Positions 36,366-45,882 are shown, numbered from the stretch's first letter. The stretch: DNA of 64,000 nucleotides from Alkaliphilus transvaalensis ATCC 700919 (GCF_000621485.1 NZ_JHYF01000002.1:248001-312000); one strand, 5' to 3'. A program made the numbers and translations. The notes: generated by a model not told the origin, from the sequence alone.

Positions 36366-38183
36366 ATGGGAAATTTCTTTCCAGAAGAAATAATAGATGA
36401 AATAAAGGACCGTAATTCAGTTGTCGATGTAATTTCACAGTATATACAGGTTAAGTCATCGGGAAGAGATACCTATAAAGCCCGATGCCCCTTTCATAAT
36501 GAAAAGACTCCTTCTTTTGTCATAAATCCTCAAAGACAAATGTATAAGTGTTTTGGTTGTGGCGAAGCAGGAGATGTTATACGTTTTATTATGAAAATTG
36601 AGAATTTAAGCTTTATTGATGCAATTAAGCTGCTAGCTCAAAGGGCTAATATTCAACTGAAGGAACTCAATACTTCAGAGGAATATAAGAAGACAATGGA
36701 ACAAAAAATGCTTTTTTTTGAGATTCATAAGAAGGCAGCTCAATTTTACTATAATAATTTAACCAGAGGAAGAAATGCTGCTTTAGAGTATTTATTAAAA
36801 AGGGGATTATCTCAAAAAGTTATTAAATCTTTTGGTATTGGTTATTCAAATGATTCATGGAAGGATTTGTTAAATTATTTGAGTAAAGAAGGCTATCAAT
36901 TAAAAGATTTAGAAAAATGTGGTTTAATAATTCAAAATGCTAAACAAACAGATTATTACGATCGTTTCAGAAATCGTGTTATGTTTCCGATCTTCGACAT
37001 AACAGGGAATGTTATTGGATTTGGTGGTAGAGTATTGGATGATTCATTGCCAAAATATTTAAATTCATCTGAAACTCCTATCTTTAATAAAAGTAGTACT
37101 ATTTATGGTTTAAATTTTGCCAGAAGACATATTACCGATGGCAAAATTATTTTAGTAGAAGGCTATATGGATGTAATAGCCCTTCATCAAGAAGGTTTTA
37201 AAAATGTTATAGCTGCCCTTGGTACTGCCTTAACAAAGCAACACGCTGAAACTTTAAAAAAATATTGTTCAGAAGTAATCATATGCTTTGATGGAGATGA
37301 TGCTGGGGTAAAAGCAACGATTAGAAGTATAGAAATCTTAAAGGAGGCTAACTTAAATTGCAAAATATTACTCTTGCCTTCAAAAAAAGATCCAGATGAT
37401 TTTATTAAAGATAAGGGTAAATTTGCCTTTCAAGAACAAATAGATGGTGCAGTGAGCCCTATTGATTACAAAATTATACAAGCTAAAAATAAACATAATC
37501 TAGAACTACCAGAAGGAAAAATTAATTTTGTCAAAGAATTAGCAGAAATTTTAAAGCAAATTAAGAGTCCAGTTGAAAGGGAAGTTTATGTTCAAAAAAT
37601 TGAAAAAGAAATTGGTGTCTCCAAACAGGTAATTCACTTGGAGATATATGGAAACAAAGGAACGACGCCCTTTGACAAGAATCTAAAGTATAGTTCTAAC
37701 AACAAAAGAGATAATAAATATATAGAAGCAGTGCCGCCAGCAGAGCAAAATGGTCACGTCATGGCAGAGAAACAACTAATAAAAACGATGTTGGTAGAAC
37801 CCAAAATGTTAGAGTTAATTGCTAAAGGCATTAATCCAGAAGATTTTTCAAAAGGAAATCATCAATTAATTGTTGAATATATATTAAGAAATCAAATCAC
37901 CAATAGCGAATTAATTTTAAAAGATTTACCGCATCTTAATCATGATATAGAAGATATATTAAATATAGATATAGACCACTTAGACTTTTCAAAAACTCTA
38001 GAAAAATATATTGTCAACATTAAAAGATTTAAGTTAATGTATCAAGCTAAATTGCTTCAAAATAAGCAGAAAGAACTTATAGAAAGTAAGAAACTAAATA
38101 AGGAAGAGGTTGAGACGGAATTGCTTAAAATCGGCATGGAAATAATGAAAATTAATACAGAGATACAGAAGCTGCAGCTTTAA
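36366..38183 (+). CDS. dnaG: DNA primase
   Basis: The 605-residue primase has an N-terminal zinc finger (Cys41, His44, Cys62, Cys65), a Toprim domain with VEGYMDVIAL and FDGDDAGVKA, and a C-terminal DnaB-binding region (about 455-605). ATG 36366 has the best spacing to AGGTG at 36353-36357; ATG 36363 is possible. sigA follows 18 bases on, the conserved macromolecular synthesis operon. Confidence 0.97.
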   Translation: MGNFFPEEIIDEIKDRNSVVDVISQYIQVKSSGRDTYKARCPFHNEKTPSFVINPQRQMYKCFGCGEAGDVIRFIMKIENLSFIDAIKLLAQRANIQLKELNTSEEYKKTMEQKMLFFEIHKKAAQFYYNNLTRGRNAALEYLLKRGLSQKVIKSFGIGYSNDSWKDLLNYLSKEGYQLKDLEKCGLIIQNAKQTDYYDRFRNRVMFPIFDITGNVIGFGGRVLDDSLPKYLNSSETPIFNKSSTIYGLNFARRHITDGKIILVEGYMDVIALHQEGFKNVIAALGTALTKQHAETLKKYCSEVIICFDGDDAGVKATIRSIEILKEANLNCKILLLPSKKDPDDFIKDKGKFAFQEQIDGAVSPIDYKIIQAKNKHNLELPEGKINFVKELAEILKQIKSPVEREVYVQKIEKEIGVSKQVIHLEIYGNKGTTPFDKNLKYSSNNKRDNKYIEAVPPAEQNGHVMAEKQLIKTMLVEPKMLELIAKGINPEDFSKGNHQLIVEYILRNQITNSELILKDLPHLNHDIEDILNIDIDHLDFSKTLEKYIVNIKRFKLMYQAKLLQNKQKELIESKKLNKEEVETELLKIGMEIMKINTEIQKLQL

Positions 38184-38201
38184 TGAAGGGAGGGGAATAT
38201 A

Positions 38202-39338
38202 TTGACTGAGTCAAATGAAGCAAAAAAAGAATCGGTAAAGAAATTAATAGAAAAGGGCAAAAAAAGAGGCATGATTACTTATGCCGAAATTATGGATACG
38301 CTAGAAGAAATTAATATTGATAAAGATCAAATAGATGATTTATATGATCATTTAGCTTCTCTAGGTATTGACGTTGTTGGAGATGGAAGCAAAGAGGATT
38401 TAGATATTGAAGATATTGATATAGATGTTGATTTAGAAGAAGTTGAAATAGAAGCTGATGAAGTAATTGAAGAAAATATTGAAGATGACGTTGCCCTATT
38501 AAAGGGAATAAATATTGATGATCCTGTTAGAATGTACCTTAAAGAAATAGGAAAGGTACCTCTCTTAAGCGGTGATGAGGAAATAGAATTAGCTAAGAAA
38601 ATGGAGGCAGGTAATGAGCATGCCAAAAAACGCTTAGTAGAAGCAAATTTACGTTTAGTTGTAAGTATTGCTAAAAGATATGTAGGAAGAGGAATGCTAT
38701 TTTTAGATTTAATTCAAGAAGGAAATCTTGGTTTAATAAAAGCTGTTGAAAAATTTGATTATCGAAAAGGATACAAGTTTAGTACCTATGCAACTTGGTG
38801 GATCAGACAAGCCATTACTAGAGCTATTGCAGATCAAGCTCGAACAATTAGAATTCCTGTGCATATGGTAGAAACTATAAATAAATTAATTAGGGTATCG
38901 CGACAATTATTACAAGAATTGGGAAGAGAACCTAAGCCAGAGGAAATTGCAAAGGAAATGGATCTTTCAGAAGATAAAGTAAGGGAGATATTAAAGATAG
39001 CTCAAGAGCCCGTATCCCTTGAAACTCCAATAGGAGAAGAAGAGGATAGTCATTTAGGAGATTTTATCCCAGATGATGATGCTCCGGCTCCAGCAGAAGC
39101 TGCTGCCTTTTCCTTATTAAAAGAACAGCTGATTGAAGTATTAGATACATTAACCCCAAGAGAGCAAAAAGTACTACGCCTACGTTTTGGTTTAGATGAT
39201 GGAAGAGCCAGGACATTAGAAGAAGTAGGTAAAAAGTTTGATGTAACAAGAGAACGTATACGCCAAATTGAAGCTAAAGCTTTAAGAAAGCTAAGACACC
39301 CAAGTCGAAGTAAAAAGTTAAAGGACTATCTTGAATAA
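38202..39338 (+). CDS. sigA: RNA polymerase primary sigma factor SigA (RpoD)
   Basis: The 378-residue factor has region 1.1 (about 1-75, with a very acidic stretch at 60-100), region 1.2 ([11 protein letters not shown]), region 2 ([30 protein letters not shown]), region 3, and region 4 ending in [20 protein letters not shown]. The start is TTG 38202 with GGGAGGGG. It matches the TTGACA/TATAAT-type promoters seen for rnpB and glyQS. A terminator follows immediately. Confidence 0.98.
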   Translation: MTESNEAKKESVKKLIEKGKKRGMITYAEIMDTLEEINIDKDQIDDLYDHLASLGIDVVGDGSKEDLDIEDIDIDVDLEEVEIEADEVIEENIEDDVALLKGINIDDPVRMYLKEIGKVPLLSGDEEIELAKKMEAGNEHAKKRLVEANLRLVVSIAKRYVGRGMLFLDLIQEGNLGLIKAVEKFDYRKGYKFSTYATWWIRQAITRAIADQARTIRIPVHMVETINKLIRVSRQLLQELGREPKPEEIAKEMDLSEDKVREILKIAQEPVSLETPIGEEEDSHLGDFIPDDDAPAPAEAAAFSLLKEQLIEVLDTLTPREQKVLRLRFGLDDGRARTLEEVGKKFDVTRERIRQIEAKALRKLRHPSRSKKLKDYLE

Positions 39339-39340
39339 AA

Positions 39341-39376
39341 AAATAGATTCGCTCATTGGCGAATCTATTTAATTTT
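39341..39376 (+). terminator. Bidirectional terminator between sigA and a convergent small gene
   Basis: AAATAGATTCGC and GCGAATCTATTT form a 12-bp stem with a 6-base loop; A and T tracts flank both sides. Confidence 0.88.
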
Positions 39377-39579
39377 TACCAGTAAAATTTTTGTTTAGCA
39401 TATTCAATTTTTTTCTTCTTTTCTTCTTCAGTTTCTTGTCGATCAATTTGGTCTTGAAGGGTGTGCATATATTGGTCTGCTTCTTCTTCCCATTCTTGAG
39501 TACGACCACCCCATTTAAAATGCACCATATCTTCTGGAGGAACAATTTCCTTTGGTTTTTTAGGTATGTGGGGCATCAT
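39376..39579 (-). CDS. Small charged hypothetical protein
   Basis: The 67-residue soluble protein is rich in Glu, Lys and Gln with a Pro-rich start (MMPHIPKKPKEIVPP) and a helical tail. GGGAGG precedes the ATG. It lies convergent to sigA, sharing its terminator. I do not recognise the family. The composition and ribosome site favour a real gene. Confidence 0.65.
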   Translation of the reverse strand: MMPHIPKKPKEIVPPEDMVHFKWGGRTQEWEEEADQYMHTLQDQIDRQETEEEKKKKIEYAKQKFYW

Positions 39580-39676
39580 AAAACCTCCCTGCTAAATTTG
39601 TTTTGGTTTTAGTTCATTATTAATTGGAGAAAATAAAGAGATACATTTATTATTCTGAAATAAAGGAGTAAATAAT

Positions 39677-40378
39677 ATGCAAGTTAAATTAACCCCTAGA
39701 CTTGAAAAAATTGCTTGTCTAGTTAAAGAAGGTAGTAGAGTTGCAGATATCGGAACAGATCATGGCTATATTCCCTTATATTTGCTTGAAAATAAAATCA
39801 GTACATTTGTTATTGCCAGTGATGTTAATCAAAAACCTTTAGAAAGTGCCGAAGGAAATATTAAAGATTTTGGATATGAAAATCAAGTTGAAACTCGCCT
39901 AGGAAGTGGGTTAGAAACTTTAAAGGTAGGAGAAGTAGATACAGTTATTATTGCAGGAATGGGTGGATTATTAATTGCAGACTTGCTAAAAGCTTCGCCA
40001 GATGTTGTTAGTAATATTAATACATTTATCCTTCAACCGATGCAGGCCCAAGAAGAGCTTAGACGCTACCTAATTGAAAATGGATATTCCATTAAAGAAG
40101 ATTTACTAGTGAAAGAAGATCATCGAATCTATGAAATAATTGTTGTTGAAAAAGGAAAACAGCTGGTAGATAAAGAAATATTTTATATGGTCGGTTTTCA
40201 CTTAAAGGATAATCCCCTACCTTTAGCTGAAGAATTTATTGAACGCAAAATAAAGGCTTTTAGCAAGATATTTGAAGAGACTAGAGGGTTAACTGCAGAA
40301 TCGACAATAGAAAAAAATCAAATGGCTTTATCAAAATTAAAGGAATTAGAGGAGGTGTTGGAATGGCTGAAAGATTAA
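39677..40378 (+). CDS. trmK: tRNA (adenine(22)-N1)-methyltransferase TrmK
   Basis: The 233-residue Rossmann-fold enzyme has the SAM-binding VADIGTDHGYIPLYL, an ASDVNQKPLE acidic loop and VIIAGMGG, typical of TrmK (YqfN), which makes m1A22 in tRNA. Its C-terminus is a helical coiled region. It overlaps the next gene by 16 bases, the conserved trmK-nif3 pair downstream of sigA. Confidence 0.94.
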   Translation: MQVKLTPRLEKIACLVKEGSRVADIGTDHGYIPLYLLENKISTFVIASDVNQKPLESAEGNIKDFGYENQVETRLGSGLETLKVGEVDTVIIAGMGGLLIADLLKASPDVVSNINTFILQPMQAQEELRRYLIENGYSIKEDLLVKEDHRIYEIIVVEKGKQLVDKEIFYMVGFHLKDNPLPLAEEFIERKIKAFSKIFEETRGLTAESTIEKNQMALSKLKELEEVLEWLKD

Positions 40379-41481
40379 AGGACATTATTGAAATAATTGA
40401 GGGATTAGCACCTAAAAAAACAGCAGAAACTTGGGACAATGTTGGACTTCAAGTGGGAGGTCTTCAAGATGATGTAAGTAAAGTATTAATAACTTTAGAT
40501 GTAACAGAAGCAGTACTTACAGAGGCTAAGGAAAAAAAAGTAGATTTAATTGTTGCCCACCACCCAATAATCTTTAAAGCAGTAAAGTCTATTTCTAAAG
40601 ATGACCCCAAAGGAAGATTACTTTATCAAGCAATACAAAACAATGTAGCACTGTATGCTGCCCATACCAACATAGATGTGGTGATAGGAGGGCTAAATGA
40701 TCAATTAGCTTTAAAACTGGGACTAGAAGAAACAGAAATTTTACAGGTAACAAACCAACAGGAATATTATAAAATAGTTGTTTTTGTGCCATTAGGCCAC
40801 GAAGAAGAGGTAGCCAATGCTTTAGCCTCTGCAGGAGCAGGACATATTGGGAATTACAGCCATTGTAGTTTCAGAAGTAAGGGGATAGGTACTTTTATGG
40901 CCCTAGAGGGAACAAACCCCTTTATAGGAACTAAGGGTAATCTAGAAAAGGTAGAGGAAATACGGTTGGAAACAATCATTAAAAAAGAAGATTTGAGTCA
41001 AGCTTTAAAGGGAATGATTCAAACCCACCCTTACGAAGAAGTTGCCTATGATATTTATCCGATAATAAATAGTCAGCCAGTCACAGGGATTGGGAGAGTA
41101 GGTACTTTGGAAGAACCAGTGAAGGTTTCAATTATGGTTGATAAAATTAAAACTTCTTTAGGGATTGAGAAAGTAAAGTTCAGCGGAGATGTTAATACTC
41201 ACCTTAAAAAAGTGGCGATTGTTAATGGTAGCGGAGCAGATTTGATTTTTGATGCAATAAAGGCCAAATGCGATTGTCTTATTACAGGAGATGTTAAATA
41301 TCATGATGCCCAGATTGCACTAGACTATGGTTTAAATGTCATCGATATAGGTCATTATGAATCAGAAGTATTATTTGTTCAATGGATGACAGAATATTTA
41401 ACAGTAAAAAGTAAAGAAAAAGGATTAAATATCGAAATAATTCCTTCAGAAACAGATCTTAATCCATTTCAATTATTATAA
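40363..41481 (+). CDS. Nif3-like dinuclear metal centre protein (YqfO)
   Basis: The 372-residue protein shows metal ligands in VAHHPIIF, AAHTNID and IGHYESE, and an inserted PII/CutA-like domain (about 125-230) that makes it longer than the 250-residue short form. It forms a toroidal hexamer in known structures. The activity is uncertain (a GTP cyclohydrolase-like role has been proposed for the family). Its start overlaps trmK. The following 228 bases contain no gene. Confidence 0.94.
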   Translation: MAERLKDIIEIIEGLAPKKTAETWDNVGLQVGGLQDDVSKVLITLDVTEAVLTEAKEKKVDLIVAHHPIIFKAVKSISKDDPKGRLLYQAIQNNVALYAAHTNIDVVIGGLNDQLALKLGLEETEILQVTNQQEYYKIVVFVPLGHEEEVANALASAGAGHIGNYSHCSFRSKGIGTFMALEGTNPFIGTKGNLEKVEEIRLETIIKKEDLSQALKGMIQTHPYEEVAYDIYPIINSQPVTGIGRVGTLEEPVKVSIMVDKIKTSLGIEKVKFSGDVNTHLKKVAIVNGSGADLIFDAIKAKCDCLITGDVKYHDAQIALDYGLNVIDIGHYESEVLFVQWMTEYLTVKSKEKGLNIEIIPSETDLNPFQLL

Positions 41482-41709
41482 GCGCATTGTCTTGAAGTAT
41501 AGGGTCTTTTTTGTTAGAATAAATATTCTAGGATTACATCATTTAGGACAAAGGGTTAGCAAGGGATATCTGTTAGCCGTTAATAAGATATTACTTAAAA
41601 GACATCACGCAAAGAAGATAAAAGATTGAAGGTCTTAAACATTAGAATCAAAATAAAAGACATTATTACTTATTATTAAGGATAATTTAAATGAATAGGG
41701 GTGTAGTAG

Positions 41710-42111
41710 ATGAAGGCAGTAATGTACAGTGACGGTGGTTCAAGGGGTAACCCTGGTGAGGCAGGAATCGGTATCCTTTTAGAGGACGAACAGGGTGAAG
41801 TAATTAAAGAAATTAGTCAATATATAGGGAAACAAACTAATAATGTAGCTGAATATCAAGCTCTCTATAAAGGATTAGAAACAGCATTAGATCTTGGGGT
41901 GAATGATATTACATGTTATTTAGATAGCGAACTAGTAGTAAAACAAATTAAAGGTGAATATAAAGTTAAAAACGAAGGCTTAATTCCTATTTATCAAATG
42001 GTTTTACCTCTAACGAGAAAATTTCAATCATTTAAAATTCAACATGTACGAAGAGAGCATAATAAAAGGGCCGATGCTTTAGCTAATTTAGCGATGGACC
42101 GAAAAGAATAA
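41710..42111 (+). CDS. Ribonuclease HI family protein
   Basis: The 133-residue protein starts YSDGGSRGNPGEAG with the first catalytic Asp, has a Glu in NVAEYQAL, a third carboxylate in LDSELVV and an Asp in REHNKRADALAN, the four-carboxylate set of RNase H type 1. It would cut RNA in RNA-DNA hybrids. It has no N-terminal hybrid-binding domain. Its stop is only 13 bases before the rnpB promoter. Confidence 0.92.
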   Translation: MKAVMYSDGGSRGNPGEAGIGILLEDEQGEVIKEISQYIGKQTNNVAEYQALYKGLETALDLGVNDITCYLDSELVVKQIKGEYKVKNEGLIPIYQMVLPLTRKFQSFKIQHVRREHNKRADALANLAMDRKE

Positions 42112-42124
42112 CAAAAATTGGATT

Positions 42125-42153
42125 TTGACAGGTTCTTAAATCTATGTTATTAT
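42125..42153 (+). promoter_or_regulatory. Promoter of rnpB
   Basis: TTGACA (42125-42130) and TATTAT (42148-42153) are separated by 17 bases, directly upstream of the RNase P RNA. Confidence 0.8.
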
Positions 42154-42183
42154 TATATCTCAGCAGGACAACAAGTGAATATT

Positions 42184-42554
42184 GTGAGTAAGTCAGATGG
42201 TCGCGGACACAGCTTTGCTGTGGACGAGGAAAGTCCGAGCTCCATAGAGCAGGGTGCTGGGTAATACCCAGTGGAGGCGACTCCAAGGAAAGTGCAACAG
42301 AGAGATACCGCCCTTTACTTTTGTAAGGTTTCGACTTTACTTTATGTAGGGGGTAAGGCTGGAAAGGTGAGGTAAGAGCTCACCAGCAACTAGGTGACTA
42401 GTTGGCTATGTAAACCCCATCTGGAGCAAGACCAAGTAGGGATGAAAAAGCGGCTGCTCGTCGTGTCCCGTGGTAGGTTGCTTGAGCCGTCTGGTAACAG
42501 CCGGCCTAGATAGATGACCGTCAGATACAGAACTCGGCTTATAGATTTGCTCAC
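42184..42554 (+). ncRNA. rnpB: RNase P RNA component (M1-type)
   Basis: The RNA contains GAGGAAAGTCCGAGCTCC (conserved P3/P4 5' region), the GGAAAGTGCAACAGAGAGATACCG core (in two parts here: AAAGTGCAACAGAGAG and ATACCG), GGTAAGAGCTCACCAGC and a 3' end with AGAACTCGGCTTATAG. The P1 helix closes as GTGAGTAA (42184-42191) with TTGCTCAC (42547-42554). Length of about 371 nt and the 3' sequence fit the class A (ancestral) type. It processes tRNA 5' ends together with the RnpA protein. Confidence 0.97.
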
Positions 42555-42566
42555 ATATCAATATGA

Positions 42567-42601
42567 AAACTCAAGGGTTATTGCCCTTGGGTTTTCTCAG
42601 T
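42567..42601 (+). terminator. Terminator of rnpB
   Basis: AAAACTCAAGGG (42567-42578) pairs with CCCTTGGGTTTT (42583-42594), with one G-U pair. The remaining sequence to 42889 is AT-rich without a recognisable gene. Confidence 0.88.
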
Positions 42602-42889
42602 TTTTGAATTGAGTAAACTGTTGATGCCTTTGAACTGCCACTGGTGATCAAAAGCAATAAGGAATTTAAAAAATAAAAGTAAGAGGTAATTGAAAAAGTA
42701 TGGTAAAATTATCTAAGATTAGATGAGCACCATAATTCGATATTAGAATATGAACAACTGAAGAAACTGCATAATTGATAGTAGTAGTTTACATTTCTAT
42801 AAAATGTTTCTATAAAATAAATATAAATTGGGAGTTATGGTTATGCAAGAAGTTTTTTAATTAATAGAATAAAAAATAGGGGGAAAGCA

Positions 42890-43201
42890 ATGAAAGTATA
42901 TAATAAACTAATTAGAGATCATATTCCAGCGATTATTGAGAAAAGTGGAAAAAAGCCAATAATAAGAACTTTAAAGGAAGAGGAATACATAAAAAGTCTT
43001 AACCTAAAACTTCAAGAAGAATTAGATGAATACTATGAGAATGAGGATATTGAAGAATTAGCCGACCTAGTTGAATTGGTTTATGCAATTTTAAAATTTA
43101 AAGGGGTTAGCCTTCAGGAATTTGAAGAGATTAGACAACAGAAAAAGGAAATAAGAGGTGGGTTTGATTCAAGGCTTTTTTTAGAAAGGGTTGAAGGTTA
43201 A
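42890..43201 (+). CDS. MazG-like nucleotide pyrophosphohydrolase superfamily protein
   Basis: The 103-residue protein starts YNKLIRDHIPAIIEKSGKKP and has a central LQEELDEYYE...EELADLVELVYAIL pattern, the E-x-x-E / E-x-x-D metal-binding arrangement of all-alpha NTP pyrophosphatases close to phosphoribosyl-ATP pyrophosphohydrolase. It probably cleaves a nucleotide triphosphate in house-cleaning; histidine biosynthesis is unlikely without his genes nearby. AGGGGGAAA precedes the ATG. Confidence 0.85.
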   Translation: MKVYNKLIRDHIPAIIEKSGKKPIIRTLKEEEYIKSLNLKLQEELDEYYENEDIEELADLVELVYAILKFKGVSLQEFEEIRQQKKEIRGGFDSRLFLERVEG

Positions 43202-43386
43202 AGTCCATTATTTAGAGCTCTTTTCATTAGTCTATTATAATCATAGATATAGTCTATAAAAAAGCTAATACATATTAATAAAAATAATAACATATTTAAA
43301 ATTTATTCATTTAGACTATTGATTTTTATTTATAATTTTAGTATTCTATATTTGAAGACAAATAAAAATAAATATTAGTGGATGAT

Positions 43387-43583
43387 AATCATTGAGGAGC
43401 ATTGCTATAAAGCGATCACCGACGAAGCAAGAACAAGACTATGCTCAAGTCTAGTTTGAAACTTTCAGGTAAAAGGACAATGATTGGACACATTCCTGGA
43501 GAGTTCTTTTAAATAAAGACATCGAAGAAGCAACCGATCTCAGTTTATTGGGATTGGGAAACTTTCAGATAAAAGGACAGGAA
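43387..43583 (+). promoter_or_regulatory. Tandem glycine riboswitch (two aptamers)
   Basis: Aptamer 1 is closed by AATCATTG (43387-43394) with CAATGATT (43478-43485) and contains CTTTCAGGTAAAAGGACA, the glycine aptamer signature. Aptamer 2 begins CCTGGAGAG, contains ATCGAAGAAGCAA and CTTTCAGATAAAAGGACA, and is closed by TTCCTG (43493-43498) with CAGGAA (43578-43583). The bases CAGGAA are also the left foot of the terminator stem, so glycine binding to aptamer 2 and terminator formation exclude each other. This predicts an ON switch. Confidence 0.93.
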
Positions 43584-43633
43584 GCCGAAAGCATGATATT
43601 TCTATATGCTTTTTGGCTTCCTGTTTTCGTGTT
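43578..43633 (+). terminator. Riboswitch-controlled intrinsic terminator
   Basis: CAGGAAGCC (43578-43586) plus AAAGCAT pair with ATGCTTT and GGCTTCCTG (43614-43622), followed by TTTTCGTGTTTTT. Its 5' foot is shared with aptamer 2 P1. Confidence 0.9.
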
Positions 43634-43671
43634 TTTGTTTGTACTTAAAAAATTTGAAGGAGGAATTTAAA

Positions 43672-44730
43672 ATGCTATTAACCTTTAAAGGAATTGGATT
43701 ATTAATATTGGCCTTAGGAGTATTTTCTATCTTTAGTTTAAAGGCACCAAAAGGAAAAGAAGCCATGACAGGTTTGGCTGGTACTGCTATTGCCACATTT
43801 TTAGTTGAAGCAATCCATAATTTTATCAGTGGAGATTTACTACAAATTGCTTTTCTGAAGGAAGTAGGTTTATCCTCAGGTAGTATGAGTGGTGCGATTG
43901 CAGCAATCTTAGTTTCATTAAAGATGGGTGTTAATCCTATTTTTGCAGTGGTGGCAGGGGCTGCTTTATCAGGAGTAGGAATTATACCAGGTTTTGTAGC
44001 AGGTTATATAGTTGGTTTTGTAGCACCACTTATCGAAAAAAAATTACCTCAAGGTGTAGAGGTGATCTTTGGTGCTTTAATGATTGCACCTTTAGCGAGG
44101 TTTATTGCAGTTATGACGGCCCCAGTTGTAAATGGGACCTTATTAAATATAGGGAATGTAATTGTTAATGCATCAGAGCAATCGCCAATAGTAATGGGCT
44201 TTTTACTAGGTGGCATGATTAAAGTAATCTGTACATCTCCTTTAAGCTCTATGGCTCTAACAGCAATGTTGGGGTTACAAGGGCCAGCCATGGGTATTGC
44301 TTGCATAGCTAGTTTTGGAGGTGCCTTTGCCAATGGAATTGTATTTAAAAAATTAAAATTAGGGGATTCCAGCAATGTAGTAGCAGTTATGTTAGAACCT
44401 TTAACCCAAGCAGATATCGTTACATCAAACCCAGTGCCAATTTATCTCTCCAACTTTTTAGGGGGGGGATTAGCAGGGATCAGTGCTGTAACCTTTGGTA
44501 TTATAACTAACGCCCCTGGAACTGCATCTCCTATTCCAGGAATGTTGGCGCCATTTGCCTTCAATGACCCAATGAAGGTTATTCCTGCCTTATTATTTGC
44601 AGCAGTAGGTGGGAGTATTGGTGGACTTGTGGGAACTATGATATATAGTTACTTTAATAGAAAAAAAGAAAAGAATACTATAAGAAAACAAGTAATTTTA
44701 TCAGGTGTTTTCAAAACATTCCTACGTTAA
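43672..44730 (+). CDS. Orphan PTS_EIIC_2-type membrane permease under glycine riboswitch control
   Basis: The 352-residue integral membrane protein has about ten helices and Gly/Ala/Pro-rich loops (GSMSGAIAAILVSLKMGVNP, SNPVPIYLSNFLGGG) typical of the PTS_EIIC_2 family. No EIIA or EIIB domain or gene is present, so phosphoenolpyruvate-linked sugar transport is not supported. The tandem glycine riboswitch directly upstream suggests the substrate is glycine or a related metabolite. If the switch is ON, export or catabolic uptake fits best. ATG 43672 follows GAAGGAGGAA; the frame extends further upstream into the terminator but that is not used. Confidence 0.88.
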   Translation: MLLTFKGIGLLILALGVFSIFSLKAPKGKEAMTGLAGTAIATFLVEAIHNFISGDLLQIAFLKEVGLSSGSMSGAIAAILVSLKMGVNPIFAVVAGAALSGVGIIPGFVAGYIVGFVAPLIEKKLPQGVEVIFGALMIAPLARFIAVMTAPVVNGTLLNIGNVIVNASEQSPIVMGFLLGGMIKVICTSPLSSMALTAMLGLQGPAMGIACIASFGGAFANGIVFKKLKLGDSSNVVAVMLEPLTQADIVTSNPVPIYLSNFLGGGLAGISAVTFGIITNAPGTASPIPGMLAPFAFNDPMKVIPALLFAAVGGSIGGLVGTMIYSYFNRKKEKNTIRKQVILSGVFKTFLR

Positions 44731-44742
44731 ATCGTGGGAATG
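44717..44742 (+). repeat. Hairpin at the end of the glycine-controlled permease gene
   Basis: CATTCCTACG pairs with CGTGGGAATG around a 6-base loop and spans the stop codon. There is no T-tract, so it is probably an mRNA end-stabilising element or weak terminator. Confidence 0.5.
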
Positions 44743-44906
44743 ATCCCCCTTTATGAAAATAGATATAATTGTCAGTATCTATCTATTGCCAATGAAGTAT
44801 TAGAATTTTCAATAGGTAGAAGTGGTTATATAAATTGAATCCTTTTGTATAAATTGATAAAATATTAACTAGGTTAATAAATATCTAATGAAAAGGGGAC
44901 TAATTT

Positions 44907-45257
44907 ATGACTAGAAATCCAAGGGAAATTTTAAGTGAACTAATGGCAGGTATGGGAGCAGCAGGTAAAACAAACCCAGAGATCATGTCAGCTTTTATGA
45001 ACTTTGCAGGTGTTACAGCTAAAGGTGGGGCAATTGATGAAAAAGTAAAAGAACTAATAAGTGTTGGTGTTAGTGTTTATAGTCGGTGTGAGTACTGTAT
45101 TGTTCTTCATGTTTACAATGCTTTAAAAATTGGAGCCACACCAGAGGAAATTATGGAAGCTGCTTTAGTGACTGGAGCTTTTGGTGGAGGGCCAGCTATT
45201 GCCTATACAACAACCTTAGTACAACAATGTATTGATGAGTTTTCAAAGGATTTCTAG
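44907..45257 (+). CDS. Carboxymuconolactone decarboxylase/AhpD-like family protein
   Basis: The 116-residue all-alpha protein has the AhpD-type redox motif SRCEYCIVLHVYNA (Cys61, Cys64, His68). The family includes alkylhydroperoxidases and decarboxylases; the CxxC with His suggests a thiol redox function rather than decarboxylation. AAAAGGGGA precedes the ATG. It appears monocistronic. Confidence 0.9.
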   Translation: MTRNPREILSELMAGMGAAGKTNPEIMSAFMNFAGVTAKGGAIDEKVKELISVGVSVYSRCEYCIVLHVYNALKIGATPEEIMEAALVTGAFGGGPAIAYTTTLVQQCIDEFSKDF

Positions 45258-45441
45258 AAGAAAACTAACCTATAACACTATAATAATATAACTTTTTTTA
45301 GCATATTAATGAGGGGATGGAAATAAGACCATACCCTCATTTTTTTAGCTTCTAATGTTGTTTTGTTTAGTTCATAAATAGTGGATGTAAATCATAAATA
45401 TAAATATTTTAATAGACTGGAGATCTTCAGGAGGGATGAAA

Positions 45442-45882
45442 TTGAAAGATAGTATTAATATAGTGAGTAGACTAATTGATAAGCTACAGGGAGACTTTTT
45501 AGAGATCATTAATTTTAAACCCCAATTCAATGTATACAAGCTAAAGGAGGGCCAGTATAATGCTAACTGTTATAAAAGAGGATTCACATTTAATTTCGAT
45601 CTGCTTTTTAATGCTGGGGAGTCTTTACCCTATATATTTATTATCAAGTTAGAGGTATCTCCCAAAGGTGAAGGGCGGGGAACCCTCCTTATGGAACACT
45701 TTAAGTTACGGATAAAGGAAGAAGTATTCTTTAATAAAATCTACATATCTTCATTGAATCAAAGAACAGATCATTTTTGGTCTAGACTTGGATTTAATCA
45801 TATTGCAGCTGAAGATCATCATGTTTTTAAAAATTATACCTGTAATCCTAATATGGTTTGCTGTCTTATTAAGTCCGATTAA
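45442..45882 (+). CDS. GNAT-like acetyltransferase-fold protein
   Basis: The 146-residue product contains LEVSPKGEGRGTLLME, which resembles the acetyl-CoA binding loop (Q/R-x-x-G-x-G/A), and FWSRLGF, the usual last strand-helix of GNAT proteins. The first 60 residues are not conserved to my eye. TTG 45442 is preferred over ATG 45436, because AGGAGGG at 45429-45435 abuts the ATG. The substrate is unknown. A weak hairpin with seven T residues follows near 45933-45963. Confidence 0.65.
   Translation: MKDSINIVSRLIDKLQGDFLEIINFKPQFNVYKLKEGQYNANCYKRGFTFNFDLLFNAGESLPYIFIIKLEVSPKGEGRGTLLMEHFKLRIKEEVFFNKIYISSLNQRTDHFWSRLGFNHIAAEDHHVFKNYTCNPNMVCCLIKSD

Noticed and set aside
43381-43640. CRISPR-like or simple direct repeats, because two similar CTTTCAG...AAAAGGACA blocks occur about 100 bases apart
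   Set aside because: They are the matching cores of the two glycine aptamers, with distinct P1 helices and a terminator.
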